Notes: a model not told the origin generated them from the sequence alone. A stretch of 64,000 nt of DNA from CBDESN01 sp965242495 (GCA_965242495.1 OZ251446.1:2976001-3040000); one strand, 5' to 3'; counted from the first letter of the stretch, positions 45,933 through 55,314 are shown. Translations and numbers: made by a program.

Positions 45933-47680
45933 GGAGAAGATCACCCCCAGATGAAGGGGGACTACACCCGGACGGCGGCGGGTGAGACAGGGCGGCGGGG
46001 AGAAGATCACCCCCAGATGAAGGGGGACTACACCCGATGCGCTCTGGGACGTGACGAACTGGCGGAGAAGATCACCCCCAGATGAAGGGGGACTACACCA
46101 TACGCCCGGTTGATACCGTACTCCATTTCGGAGAAGATCACCCCCAGATGAAGGGGGACTACACCAAACAAGGAGCTAGAGTTTGTCACGTTAATGGAGA
46201 AGATCACCCCCAGATGAAGGGGGACTACACCCCGGGGTCACCAGCCCCACCGGGGGCAGGTGGAGAAGATCACCCCCAGATGAAGGGGGACTACACCCAT
46301 CCATTCCGCCGTGAAGGCCCAGGTGGGGAGAAGATCACCCCCAGATGAAGGGGGACTACACCGACGCCCTGGGCGGCGAGCTGGGCGCGACGGGAGAAGA
46401 TCACCCCCAGATGAAGGGGGACTACACCTAACGTGTCCATCATCACCTTGAGGTAGTGGGAGAAGATCACCCCCAGATGAAGGGGGACTACACCAGGGGG
46501 CTCGGCGATGATCCAGCAGATCGAGGAGAAGATCACCCCCAGATGAAGGGGGACTACACCTGGTGAACAGGTTGGACCGCTCGGCCTCCAGGAGAAGATC
46601 ACCCCCAGATGAAGGGGGACTACACCATCTCGCGCGACCGCTCGATCAAGTCACTGGAGAAGATCACCCCCAGATGAAGGGGGACTACACCCGAGAGCAT
46701 CTTGCGAAGACGGGCGGGGTGGAGAAGATCACCCCCAGATGAAGGGGGACTACACCAGGCGCGAAGAATCGGTAGGGCCAGGGTGCGGGAGAAGATCACC
46801 CCCAGATGAAGGGGGACTACACCCGGCGCGGCGCCGACCTCTATGTCGATTACGGAGAAGATCACCCCCAGATGAAGGGGGACTACACCGGAGATGTCGA
46901 ACGCCCGGTACTCGTAGATGGAGAAGATCACCCCCAGATGAAGGGGGACTACACCCGCCGGTCTTTTTCGCTTCCTTCGCCGCCGGAGAAGATCACCCCC
47001 AGATGAAGGGGGACTACACCCGCGAGGAAGACCGCGAACACGTCGCCGTCGGAGAAGATCACCCCCAGATGAAGGGGGACTACACCGGGCGTCGCCGTCT
47101 CCCAGACCAGGCTCTCGGAGAAGATCACCCCCAGATGAAGGGGGACTACACCGCGCGCTTGCCAATCCTCGACGACGGCCTCGGGAGAAGATCACCCCCA
47201 GATGAAGGGGGACTACACCAGTCGTCGAAGGGCGGCGACCATCGCCGCCGGAGAAGATCACCCCCAGATGAAGGGGGACTACACCGCGATCAGATGCCGG
47301 CTCACGATGCCAGCGGAGAAGATCACCCCCAGATGAAGGGGGACTACACCATGGCGGCCCCACCAGGGACATTCCTGCCGGGAGAAGATCACCCCCAGAT
47401 GAAGGGGGACTACACCCACCAGCTTCGCCGGGTCGTAGGCGCGCGTGGAGAAGATCACCCCCAGATGAAGGGGGACTACACCGGGACGATCTTCAGGCGG
47501 GCTTGGCCGCCGGAGAAGATCACCCCCAGATGAAGGGGGACTACACCAAGGCGAACCGCCAGCCGTTCGCGCCGAGGGGAGAAGATCACCCCCAGATGAA
47601 GGGGGACTACACCCCGGTGGTCCTTACGGATTCACCCAACCTTCGGAGAAGATCACTCCCAGATGAAGGAGATCCGAATG
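45933..47680 (+). CRISPR. Type VI-A CRISPR array, 26 identical 36-bp repeats plus one degenerate
   Basis: Twenty-six identical 36-bp repeats start at 45933 and recur every 65-67 bp to 47578; a 27th at 47645 is degenerate in its middle and 3' end. The 26 spacers are 29-31 bp and all different. Each repeat begins GGAGAAGATCA, contains the hairpin CCCCCAGATGAAGGGGG and ends ACTACACC directly before the spacer. That stem with a short purine-rich 3' tag is the Cas13a form and implies transcription on the plus strand, with the hairpin as 5' handle of each crRNA. The decayed repeat marks the trailer end, so new spacers would enter next to cas13a. Only 35 bp separate the gene from repeat 1. Confidence 0.98.
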
Positions 47681-47970
47681 CCTCGCCCCGGTCATGTGAG
47701 GCCGGCGCAGTCCGCGGATGTTCAATGGTCCGTCGGTGGGACCGCTCGGCCTCGGCGATAGCGGTTTACGAAGGCGAAACCGCCCCGTCGATCTCCCGCT
47801 CCAGGGGCGCGGCGTCGGCTTCCTTCGCGGCTCGGATGCGCGCCCAAGGGCGAGCGCGCCGCCCTCCCGCTCCCGGTCCGGCCGCCGCTTGCCTTGGCGA
47901 GGGGGCGGCGCTACCGTCGCGCCAAGCCTGCGGGCGGGCGGTGGAGGCGTCGAAGCGGCGGGTTTTCGCC

Positions 47971-48402
47971 ATGGATGGCCAAACGGGGCGCGGGGCCGGG
48001 GATTCGAAGGTCGAGCATCTGAAGATGGTGCAGGGCGTCGTCGCCCGCATGGCGGGCAACGGCGCGCGGATGAAGACCTGGACCGTGTCGCTGGCGGCGG
48101 CGGTCGTCGTCTTCTCCGGCTTGTCGGACGACCCGCACTGGCTGGTCGGAGCCGGCGGCTGCGCGCCCGTGATCGTCTTCTGGATCATGGACGCCCGCTA
48201 TCTCCACCTCGAAAGGTGCTACGTGAAGCTCCACGACGCCATCGTCGCCGGGGCGGAGGTGCGGCCCTTCGATCTGGACTACCGCGCCTACGCCTCGCAG
48301 GTCGCCTCGGTCTGGAGCGTGGGCCGGTCCTGGTCGGTCGCCGCCTTCTACGGCGCCTTGCTGGCCGCGATGGCGGCGCTTTCGGTGTTTCTGGCGGTAT
48401 GA
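47971..48402 (+). CDS. Predicted multi-pass membrane protein downstream of the CRISPR array
   Basis: A 143-residue protein. An N-terminal helix (KVEHLKMVQGVVARMAGNGARMK, about 13-35) precedes two adjoining hydrophobic segments (about 37-54 and 58-74); an amphipathic stretch follows (ARYLHLERCYVKLHDAI) and a third hydrophobic segment ends the protein (about 122-143). This EHLKMVQGV..RMA architecture belongs to a common family of small membrane proteins, SLATT-like in layout, often found near defence genes. It is on the same strand, 290 bp after the last repeat, so it could be an accessory of the Cas13a system, as Csx27/Csx28 are for Cas13b. That role is inference. The ATG at 47971 was preferred over earlier starts that read into the array. 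Confidence 0.7.
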   Translation: MDGQTGRGAGDSKVEHLKMVQGVVARMAGNGARMKTWTVSLAAAVVVFSGLSDDPHWLVGAGGCAPVIVFWIMDARYLHLERCYVKLHDAIVAGAEVRPFDLDYRAYASQVASVWSVGRSWSVAAFYGALLAAMAALSVFLAV

Positions 48403-48556
48403 GAAGCTAGGATGAGACGGAGAGTCTTCTATCGATGATACTTGCTCCGATGCAGTGCAACGAGGAGTATACAGATTCGCCATCATGCCGGGCTACTGTA
48501 CTTTGGTGAATGGCTTTTCGGAGTTTGTTGTCGTCGAAAACCAGAGGAGACCAACC

Positions 48557-49339
48557 ATGCGCCCCCAATTTTCCGAATTTTCATTCTCATACGCCCTGAC
48601 GGAGAGTTTGATGCGACGTATAGAGCAGTTGGCGCCGGGTGCGAAATGCATTCCTCCGCGCTTCTACACACAGAATGAAGAAGCGAAGATAGGAGCTGAT
48701 GTACGTATAACCTATGCCAATCGTATATTATTTTTGCAATTCAAGACCTGCAATGGTATGGTTCGAGAGAGTGCAAAAGAAAACAGCAAATATCATCTAT
48801 CTTTAAATCTTCCTTTTTTGAGAATGAATCTCATGCCAAGAAAACATTCATGTCAACATGATCTTCTCGTCGACTTGGAGCGTAAGAAACATGATGTTTA
48901 TTATGCAGCTCCAAGATATTATGAATTTCGCCGTTTTCATGATCTTTATGATAGAGACAAAATTCTCACACATTCGGCTTTCATCCGACCTGGAGATATC
49001 GGGCGCCTTCCTGACAATGAGCCGCACCATGTTTCCTTCGAGTCTTCCTCTCAATTCGGATGGTTTCTTTCCGAGCCAAGAGGAGAGATAGGAATTTTAT
49101 TCGGAGAGCAGGTAGTGAATCAAATAGTTAGCGATATGAAAGATCGTCCTCTGCCAGAAATAGGCATAAACGCCACATTTGAGGTCATTCAAGATTTGTT
49201 GGGAGAAGAACGCACGGAAGAATATCATGCTCTAGCGGAGACCGAAGGAACACCAATTGAAAGGTTGACGAAGTTGTCGATGCGGCATCTGGGAGCACTG
49301 CCCATCTTCCTCTACGGCCCAGAACGACAACGTCGTTGA
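48557..49339 (+). CDS. AT-rich hypothetical protein, possible nuclease-like fold
   Basis: A 260-residue protein whose gene is far more AT-rich than its neighbours, a sign of recent transfer. The ATG at 48557 has GAGGAG eight bases upstream and starts MRPQFSEFSFSYALTE. The segment GADVRI...LFLQFKTC (about 46-65) looks like the D-x(n)-(E/Q)xK core of PD-(D/E)xK nucleases. The rest is unfamiliar. It follows the membrane protein on the same strand after 154 bp. Function is unknown; a defence-related restriction-type enzyme is a reasonable guess. Confidence 0.6.
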   Translation: MRPQFSEFSFSYALTESLMRRIEQLAPGAKCIPPRFYTQNEEAKIGADVRITYANRILFLQFKTCNGMVRESAKENSKYHLSLNLPFLRMNLMPRKHSCQHDLLVDLERKKHDVYYAAPRYYEFRRFHDLYDRDKILTHSAFIRPGDIGRLPDNEPHHVSFESSSQFGWFLSEPRGEIGILFGEQVVNQIVSDMKDRPLPEIGINATFEVIQDLLGEERTEEYHALAETEGTPIERLTKLSMRHLGALPIFLYGPERQRR

Positions 49340-49409
49340 GCATTCAGGCCAAGGTCGGGACTGCCGGACTCGTCCAAAAAATATCAGCGTAGTCTCCCGT
49401 CATACGATC

Positions 49410-52400
49410 TTATCGACTCGAGCTCATACCCCGCTCCCCGAACCCGTAGAGCGCCCGAACGATCCCGTCGAGCTCGCGTTCCATCTCGGTCACGTCCGCA
49501 TTCCGGTCCGCCCGCCTGGCCGCGAGGATGCCGTCGACGAGGTCGACGACCGGTCGTTGGGCATCGGGCGGAACGTCGGGAATGGGGAGCTCCTTCCAGT
49601 CGTCCGGGTAGAGGTGGATGTTGCTGCGGCGGCGGGCTCGCAGGAAATCCTGGGCGCTGGACGAGTTCATGACGCCGAGCAGGTACTTGATCGAAAAGCG
49701 GCGGCTGGCGCGCTCCAGATCTTCGCGCGACGGAAGATCGCCGCGCTTCCTTTCGTCCGCATAGCGGGCCTGCTTCCGTATCGACCGGTTGCGGATGCTT
49801 TCGAGACCCTTCCAAAGAATGAATCCGACGCTGCTTGCGTCGAAATGAAGATGGCCGTCGTCGTAACACGCTTTTGGGTCGGGGCCAGGGCTACGCTGGA
49901 CAACAATTTTCTCCCCGACGTCATACAGCTCCGGGAACGTCTTCCGGCTGAACAGGGCGGGCGCGCGCTCTGTCCCCCATTCGAGCCAGCGGTTCCGCGC
50001 CGGGAGCCAGCGATCCAGGTGCTTGCCCTCGACGAACGGCTTGGGGTGGCGTTCGTCCTTCCCGTCCGACACGACGTCCTCCAGCGCGAAGGCGCCGGGC
50101 GCGCGTCTTTCGTCCGCATGGACCACCATGCCTTTGGAGACGTAGCAGAGGTCGCCCAGGCGGACGGTCGGCGCGGGCGGGGGACGATACAGGTCTTCCG
50201 GGAAGAAGGCCCGCTCGTCGAGGTCTTTCTGTCCGGCGGTGGAAAGCGCCGTGACCTCCCCGAACGCCGGGTCGTGCAGGCGCCGGAGCGGCGCGTTCTC
50301 CGATCCGTCGGCCTTGCGGAACAGGTAGGACAGGTTATGCACCGCGGCGTCGAATATCTTGATCCGGCTGAAGAAGTCGAGGCGCTCCACGAGCGCGTTG
50401 CGCAAGAACCACTCGCGCGCCTTGAGCGCGTATTTCGCATGGCCGAAGGCGTCCGAGACGATCAGGCTGGACACGCCGCCGTCGCGGAGCAGCTTGAAGC
50501 TCTTCTCCATGAACGGAACGAACAGGTCCCACTTCTCCCACAACGTTTCGTAGTCGCCGCTCGCCATGATGGCCGCGCGGGCGGCCTTGTGGCGCTGGTC
50601 GCGGAAGTCCGCGCGCACGTAGGGCGGGTTGCCGATCACCACGTCGAAGCCGCCCGCCGCGCCGAACATCCATTCCGGGTCGAACCATGCGGCGCGGGCG
50701 TTCTGGTCGTAGGGGTCCCAGCGGGCGACGGCCTCGGCGGCGTCGTGGCCGAAGCCCAGGCTCTCCAGTTCGCCGGCGAGCCCGGCCCGGAGCCTCTCGT
50801 CTTCCGCGCGCAGTCGGCGCTTGGTTTCCCGCGCGCGGGCGTTGAAGTACCGCTCGCGCACCGTCCGCAGGCGATCTTCCATGGCCTTCACGGCGTCGTT
50901 GCCGAGAATCTCCTGCGTGTCCTCGACGCCCAGCCCGATCAGCGCGTCGGCGGCGACGAAGCGGGTCTCCAGGTTGGGCAGCGGGCGGATGCCGTAGTTG
51001 TCCGCCGCATCGCCCGTCGCCTCCTGCTCCACGACCAGCGAGACGAAGAAGCGCAGCTTGGCGATCTGGCAGGCGATGGGCTGGACGTCGACGCCGTAGA
51101 CGCCGTTCTGGATCAAATACAGCTTGCGCCCGAAATCGGAGTCGCGGTAGGTCCCGAAAATCCGGCTGATCTCCATCAGTTCCGCGTTCCGCGCCGCCTC
51201 GTCGCGCGTGTCGAACGCCCGGCCCGCGCGTTCCGCCGCCAGTTCCTTCTGCAACGCTTCCCAGCGTTCGTTGCGCGGGTCCAGCCGCCGCAGCGCCAGC
51301 GTCAGCCGGTGGAGTACGCCCATCGGGAAGGCGCCGGAGCCCGCCGCCGGGTCCAGCACCCGCAGGCCGGCGACGGCGCGCAGCAGCGAGTCCGTCTCCG
51401 CGGCGTCGAACAACTCCCTGGCGTCGTCGAAGGCGTCCTCCCAGTCCAGCAGATAGCGCAGCCGGTCCCGCCAGAACGCCGCGTCGCCGTCGGCGGGCCG
51501 CGCCTTCCCGGCCAGCGCCGCGGCCAGCGCCTCGCCCACCATGTAATCGACGATGCGCCGCGGCGTGTAATAGGAGCCGGTCGCCTTGCGCGCCGTCTCC
51601 CGCGTCTCCGGGTTGTAGGCGGCGAGCAGGTTCTCGAACGCCCGCCCCAGCAACTCCGGGTCGAGCGCCACCTCGCGGTCGAGCGGCGTGTTCTCCTCCA
51701 CCGTGAACTTGTAGCGCCGGAACAGCGGGAACAGGCCGGCGGCCTCGTCGAGGAAGAGCCGCGCCGGAACCGACAGGTCCTTGCCCTGAGTCGCGATCTC
51801 GTCGGTGAAGGCGTCGATGCGCCGCCCGCCTCTCCGCTCGCCCTCGAAGTCGTCCAGGCAGTCGAACAGCCCGCCGTTGACGAAGGGGACCGAGCGCAGC
51901 GTCTCGACGAAGCCGTCCGGATCGGCCAGCAGGCCGCGGTAGCGGTATCTGGCGAAGTCGCGATGGCCGCCGGGATTCCGCCCGCTGAAGGCGCGCTTGT
52001 CGATCTCGGTGTTCAGCGTCGCGAAGAACAGGTTTTGGAGCGCCGCCCGGTAGTAGTCCGTCCGCTCCGGCGCGTGGTCCTTGAGCGCCCGGCGGGCGAA
52101 GCCGTCCTCGAACAGCTCTTCCGGGATCAGCCCCTTCTCCTTCATGAACCAGACGAAGAGCAGCCGCGTGATCAGGCGGATGACGTGGCGTTCGGTCGAA
52201 CCCTCGCCGGCGCCGTCGTCGGGGAAGCGGCATCCGGCGGCGGCCCTCCGGAACCACTCGAACAGCTCGCGATAGAAGCGCCGGTTGAGCGCCTCTATGT
52301 CGAGCGTCCGCTCCCACGCGGCGTGCAGGCCGTCGAAATCGCGGACGCCCGCCGTGATCAGACGCGGCGCCGCCAGTTCCGCGAGGACGTCGAGATGCGC

Positions 52401-52943
52401 CCGGTGCGGGTTCGCGGCGCGGACGTCCTTGATCAGCGTCACGCGCTCCAGCACGTCGCGGCCGTGGTCCCGCTTGTGGGCGCGGCGGTGGACGACGGCG
52501 AGCGTCAGCGCCGCGCCGTGGCGGAACAGGAGGATCGCCGGCATCGCGAACAGGCGGTTGACGGCGCGGGTCGTCTCGGCGAGTTCGGTCCGGCCGTAGG
52601 GTCGGCCGTCGAGCTCGACGGCGAGGAACAGGAAGGACTTCACCCGGCCTTCGTCGAATCCGGGGCCGTCGAACAACGCCCTCTGGTCGCCCCCGCGGAT
52701 CTGGATCTCCTCATCGGTGACCTGGAACAGGACCTCGACCCGCGCCCAGGAATCGAACAAAGCGCGCCGCTTCCCGCCCAGCTGGCCGCGGTCGTCGTAC
52801 CGCTCGAGGAATTCGGCGGCGCTCCCCCCTTCGCCGCTGCGCTCGCTGCGATAGCCGAGCGCGTCGAACAGCGCCCAGGCCCCCTCCCGCAGCGGCCGCC
52901 CCGGCGCCAGCCCGGCGACGGCGTCGTTCAGCGCTTCCCGCAT
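49410..52943 (-). CDS. Eco57I/type IIG-like adenine DNA methyltransferase (restriction-modification)
   Basis: A 1,177-residue protein. The N-terminal 450 residues form a large domain possibly holding nuclease function. The gamma-type N6-adenine methylase core follows, with SAM motif I DPAAGSGAF (from Asp531) and catalytic NPPY (from Asn772). The C-terminal 300 residues resemble a TaqI-like target-recognition domain. This is the design of Eco57I-like or BREX/DISARM-like methylases. The ATG at 52943 starts MREALNDAV; further upstream the frame runs into the iteron region. It is divergent from a Fic gene. A partner could be the PLD-helicase at 60153. Whether it restricts DNA itself is not clear. 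Confidence 0.87.
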   Translation of the reverse strand: MREALNDAVAGLAPGRPLREGAWALFDALGYRSERSGEGGSAAEFLERYDDRGQLGGKRRALFDSWARVEVLFQVTDEEIQIRGGDQRALFDGPGFDEGRVKSFLFLAVELDGRPYGRTELAETTRAVNRLFAMPAILLFRHGAALTLAVVHRRAHKRDHGRDVLERVTLIKDVRAANPHRAHLDVLAELAAPRLITAGVRDFDGLHAAWERTLDIEALNRRFYRELFEWFRRAAAGCRFPDDGAGEGSTERHVIRLITRLLFVWFMKEKGLIPEELFEDGFARRALKDHAPERTDYYRAALQNLFFATLNTEIDKRAFSGRNPGGHRDFARYRYRGLLADPDGFVETLRSVPFVNGGLFDCLDDFEGERRGGRRIDAFTDEIATQGKDLSVPARLFLDEAAGLFPLFRRYKFTVEENTPLDREVALDPELLGRAFENLLAAYNPETRETARKATGSYYTPRRIVDYMVGEALAAALAGKARPADGDAAFWRDRLRYLLDWEDAFDDARELFDAAETDSLLRAVAGLRVLDPAAGSGAFPMGVLHRLTLALRRLDPRNERWEALQKELAAERAGRAFDTRDEAARNAELMEISRIFGTYRDSDFGRKLYLIQNGVYGVDVQPIACQIAKLRFFVSLVVEQEATGDAADNYGIRPLPNLETRFVAADALIGLGVEDTQEILGNDAVKAMEDRLRTVRERYFNARARETKRRLRAEDERLRAGLAGELESLGFGHDAAEAVARWDPYDQNARAAWFDPEWMFGAAGGFDVVIGNPPYVRADFRDQRHKAARAAIMASGDYETLWEKWDLFVPFMEKSFKLLRDGGVSSLIVSDAFGHAKYALKAREWFLRNALVERLDFFSRIKIFDAAVHNLSYLFRKADGSENAPLRRLHDPAFGEVTALSTAGQKDLDERAFFPEDLYRPPPAPTVRLGDLCYVSKGMVVHADERRAPGAFALEDVVSDGKDERHPKPFVEGKHLDRWLPARNRWLEWGTERAPALFSRKTFPELYDVGEKIVVQRSPGPDPKACYDDGHLHFDASSVGFILWKGLESIRNRSIRKQARYADERKRGDLPSREDLERASRRFSIKYLLGVMNSSSAQDFLRARRRSNIHLYPDDWKELPIPDVPPDAQRPVVDLVDGILAARRADRNADVTEMERELDGIVRALYGFGERGMSSSR

Positions 52944-52989
52944 CGAACCGGCGCGCAGCCCGTCTGACCGTCCGTATGGACACGGATCG

Positions 52990-53037
52990 TGACAAAATTC
53001 ATGACAAAAGTGTTGACATGATATATGACAAATAATG
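52990..53037. promoter_or_regulatory. Four 12-bp iterons between the methylase and Fic genes
   Basis: TGACA recurs at 52990, 53002, 53014 and 53026, exactly 12 bp apart, three times as TGACAAA and once as TGACATG. TTGACA at 53013-53018 could be a -35 box toward the Fic gene. The block is AT-rich inside a GC-rich region and is probably a regulator binding site controlling both divergent genes. Confidence 0.6.
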
Positions 53038-53089
53038 TAGTGTGGTCCATAAAATTGTTGTTCTGCAACAGGATGAGCAGGTGAATCGG

Positions 53090-54289
53090 ATGACGACACA
53101 GGCGACATCCGGACGTCCCTACGAGCGGACGCATCCCTGGTTGACCTTCTCCTTCGATCTCCGGCGGTTGCAGCATACCGACTGGCTGGCCCTCGGCGAA
53201 GCCGTTTCCATGATCGACCGCATCGCCGGCGCGCCGCTCGACCCGGCGGTCGCCGACGAGATTCACGGGCTCTATTTCGCCAAGGGCGTCCTGGCCACGA
53301 CCGCCATCGAGGGCAACACCTTGTCCGAGGACGAGGTGCGCGGCCTCATCGGCGGTTCGTTGACGCTGCCGCCGTCCCGGCAGTATCTCGGTCGGGAGAT
53401 CGACAACGTCGTCACGGCCTGCAACGCGCTGGTCGAGGAGCTGAACGAACGCGGCCGCATTCCGCTGACGGTCGAGCGCGTCAAGCGCATGAACGGGGCG
53501 GTGCTGCGGGGCCTCGAGGTGGAGGACCACGTCGCGCCCGGCCGGACCCGGACCGCGAACGTGACCGTCGGCGCGTATCGCTGCCCGGAATGGAGGGACG
53601 CCGAACATCTGCTGGCGCGCCTGTGCGGCGTTCTCGAGGATTTCGACCTGCCGGCGGATGGCGGCCATCGCCATGCGTTCTCGATCCTCAAGGCGGTCTT
53701 CGCCCATCTCTATCTGGTCTGGGTCCACCCGTTCGGCGACGGCAACGGCCGCACGGCGCGGCTGATCGAGGTCGCCATCCTGGCGGAGTCGGGCTTGCCG
53801 CAGCCCGCCTGCCATCTGTTGAGCAACCACTACAACCTGACCAGGCCCGAATACTACCGGCAGTTGGCGCGCGCCGGCGGGAAAGAGGACGGCGTCTACG
53901 GCTTCGCCGCCTATGCGATCGCCGGGTTGGTCGACGGGCTCCGCGAGCAGGTCGAACGCATTCGCGAGCATCAATGGGACGTCGCCTGGGTCGACTTCGT
54001 CCACGAGAGATTCCGCGACGACGACGGCGCGACCGCCCGGCGGCGCCGTTCCCTGGCCCTGGCGTTGTCGCAAGCTCGGAAGGAAGTCGGGATCGGCGAC
54101 CTGCCGGACCTGAATGCGACGCTCGCGCGGGAATACGCCCGGGTCGGCCCCAGGACGCTGGCGCGCGACGTCGCGGCGTTGCAACAGCTCGACCTCCTGC
54201 TGCGCGGCCCAGGCGGCGTCCGGGCCAACCGGGAACGCATCCTGGCGTTCCTGCCCTGGCGCAACGAACCCGAAGACGAGGTGGGTTGA
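53090..54289 (+). CDS. Fic family protein (AMP-transferase)
   Basis: A 399-residue Fic protein. The active-site motif HPFGDGNGRTAR is at 213-224 with catalytic His213, and an N-terminal inhibitory-helix motif TAIEGN is at 71-76 (Glu74), which keeps class II Fic enzymes off. A winged-helix-like C-terminal domain follows (about 320-390). Fic enzymes transfer AMP to Ser/Thr/Tyr of target proteins, and members of this type often sit in restriction or toxin modules. The ATG at 53090 gives MTTQATSGRPYERTHPWL; a GTG 48 bp earlier is possible. It is divergent from the methylase across the iteron region. Confidence 0.87.
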   Translation: MTTQATSGRPYERTHPWLTFSFDLRRLQHTDWLALGEAVSMIDRIAGAPLDPAVADEIHGLYFAKGVLATTAIEGNTLSEDEVRGLIGGSLTLPPSRQYLGREIDNVVTACNALVEELNERGRIPLTVERVKRMNGAVLRGLEVEDHVAPGRTRTANVTVGAYRCPEWRDAEHLLARLCGVLEDFDLPADGGHRHAFSILKAVFAHLYLVWVHPFGDGNGRTARLIEVAILAESGLPQPACHLLSNHYNLTRPEYYRQLARAGGKEDGVYGFAAYAIAGLVDGLREQVERIREHQWDVAWVDFVHERFRDDDGATARRRRSLALALSQARKEVGIGDLPDLNATLAREYARVGPRTLARDVAALQQLDLLLRGPGGVRANRERILAFLPWRNEPEDEVG

Positions 54290-54312
54290 CGCGCCGACTA
54301 GGCGTTGAATAC

Positions 54313-54687
54313 CTAAATCAACTTCACTGCCTGTGCGCACGACGCCAAAATTTGTTGTCGTAGTTTTCTTTCCGACGCCTCCTTGGGCCAACCGACGATG
54401 TTGGCGTGTCGGGGCGGGTCGTCGTCGCGTGCGATTTGAAGTCCGGCATCGCATACTGCCGATTCATTGAATTCACCCCAGCCATGGAGCCGCCGTGGAG
54501 TGGAATGTCTCTTTACGACGTCTTCGCCTATCCTTCTTACATCCGAACGGATGAGACCGCCGATACAAAAGACTGAAAGATCAAGCGCTCTATTCGGCTC
54601 GAACAGTTTGGGTTTGACGGTTGAATCAGTGAGTCGTCCACTCTCCAATGCGAATCTGGCAAGCGAATCCGAACCCCTAATCGTCAT
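54313..54687 (-). CDS. Hypothetical protein, second gene of a two-gene unit
   Basis: A 124-residue protein beginning MTIRGSDSLARFALESG, with LSVFCIGGL (about 37-45), a central RRLHGWGEF and a C-terminal DDDPPRHANIVGWP (about 87-100). I recognise the pattern (a short protein with PPRHANIVGWP) as a recurrent small protein in variable genomic regions but no function is established. The ATG overlaps the upstream stop by four bases. It is convergent with the Fic gene. Confidence 0.7.
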   Translation of the reverse strand: MTIRGSDSLARFALESGRLTDSTVKPKLFEPNRALDLSVFCIGGLIRSDVRRIGEDVVKRHSTPRRLHGWGEFNESAVCDAGLQIARDDDPPRHANIVGWPKEASERKLRQQILASCAQAVKLI

Positions 54688-55097
54688 TCGTTGCGGGCTT
54701 CCTGTAGTCGCTCGAAGCAGCAGTTCACGAATTTCGGAAGCTCACCCATCCATGGTTCACGGCCATTCAATCTTGCGTCGTAAAACAATCCGGAGAACAC
54801 GACTTCCTTGGACGGAGATATGCTGACGGTAAGCATGATGTCCCGGTTGATTACCCAATCGAAATCGACTTCTCCGTGCGGTGTAGCAGCGACGTCCGGG
54901 CGAGCAATATAGCTTGGAAATTCGTCGATCAATTGCCGCGCAATGTCTACGGTGTCCGCTTTAAGCGCGACCGAATTTTCACCATCCCATCCCTCATTAC
55001 AGGCATATTCAAGTAAAGAAGAAGTTTCTTTCTTGAGCGATTCTCGATCCGCATCCTGAAAGACACAAGCTTCCGCTATGTGGTTCTTCCACTTCAC
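54684..55097 (-). CDS. Hypothetical protein, first gene of a two-gene unit
   Basis: A 137-residue acidic protein with GTG start at 55097 (VKWKNHIAEACVF). It has WDGENSVALKADTVDIARQL (about 37-56) and DVAATPHGEVDFDWVI (about 68-83). The WDG...A..I..A...I..P...PEV.P.P.G...L.W pattern is typical of small proteins that accompany PPRHANIVGWP-type partners, as here. Codon use is AT-richer than the host. No function is known; a toxin-antitoxin-like or defence role is possible. Confidence 0.65.
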   Translation of the reverse strand: MKWKNHIAEACVFQDADRESLKKETSSLLEYACNEGWDGENSVALKADTVDIARQLIDEFPSYIARPDVAATPHGEVDFDWVINRDIMLTVSISPSKEVVFSGLFYDARLNGREPWMGELPKFVNCCFERLQEARNE

Positions 55098-55138
55098 CTA
55101 TATCTACCCGATGAATAGTTAATTCGATACAAGCCCCA

Positions 55139-55163
55139 TCATTCCCGCGAAAGCGGGAATCCA
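55139..55163. repeat. Single copy of the dispersed palindrome
   Basis: One isolated copy of ATTCCCGCGAAAGCGGGAAT with the usual CATT flank lies between the two-gene unit and the methylase/helicase remnant. It shows the element can move or persist singly as well as in clusters. Confidence 0.85.
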
Positions 55164-55314
55164 GATACCTTGACGAAATCGACCGAAGCGGTCGCGCTCC
55201 GGCAAGAATCGATTACTCAAACGGCCTCTCGGATGTACTACCGCCATCTACAGGAATTCCAGCTGCTCCGTAGTCGTCTATTGTCGGATTTTTATTATGT
55301 ATCATGGCGTTGTC

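Noticed and set aside
46739..47533. Open frames through the CRISPR array with repeated EDHPQMKGDYT-type peptides
   Set aside because: The repeat-spacer period is mostly 66 bp (22 codons), which keeps frames open by chance. The repeats are CRISPR repeats, not a protein repeat.
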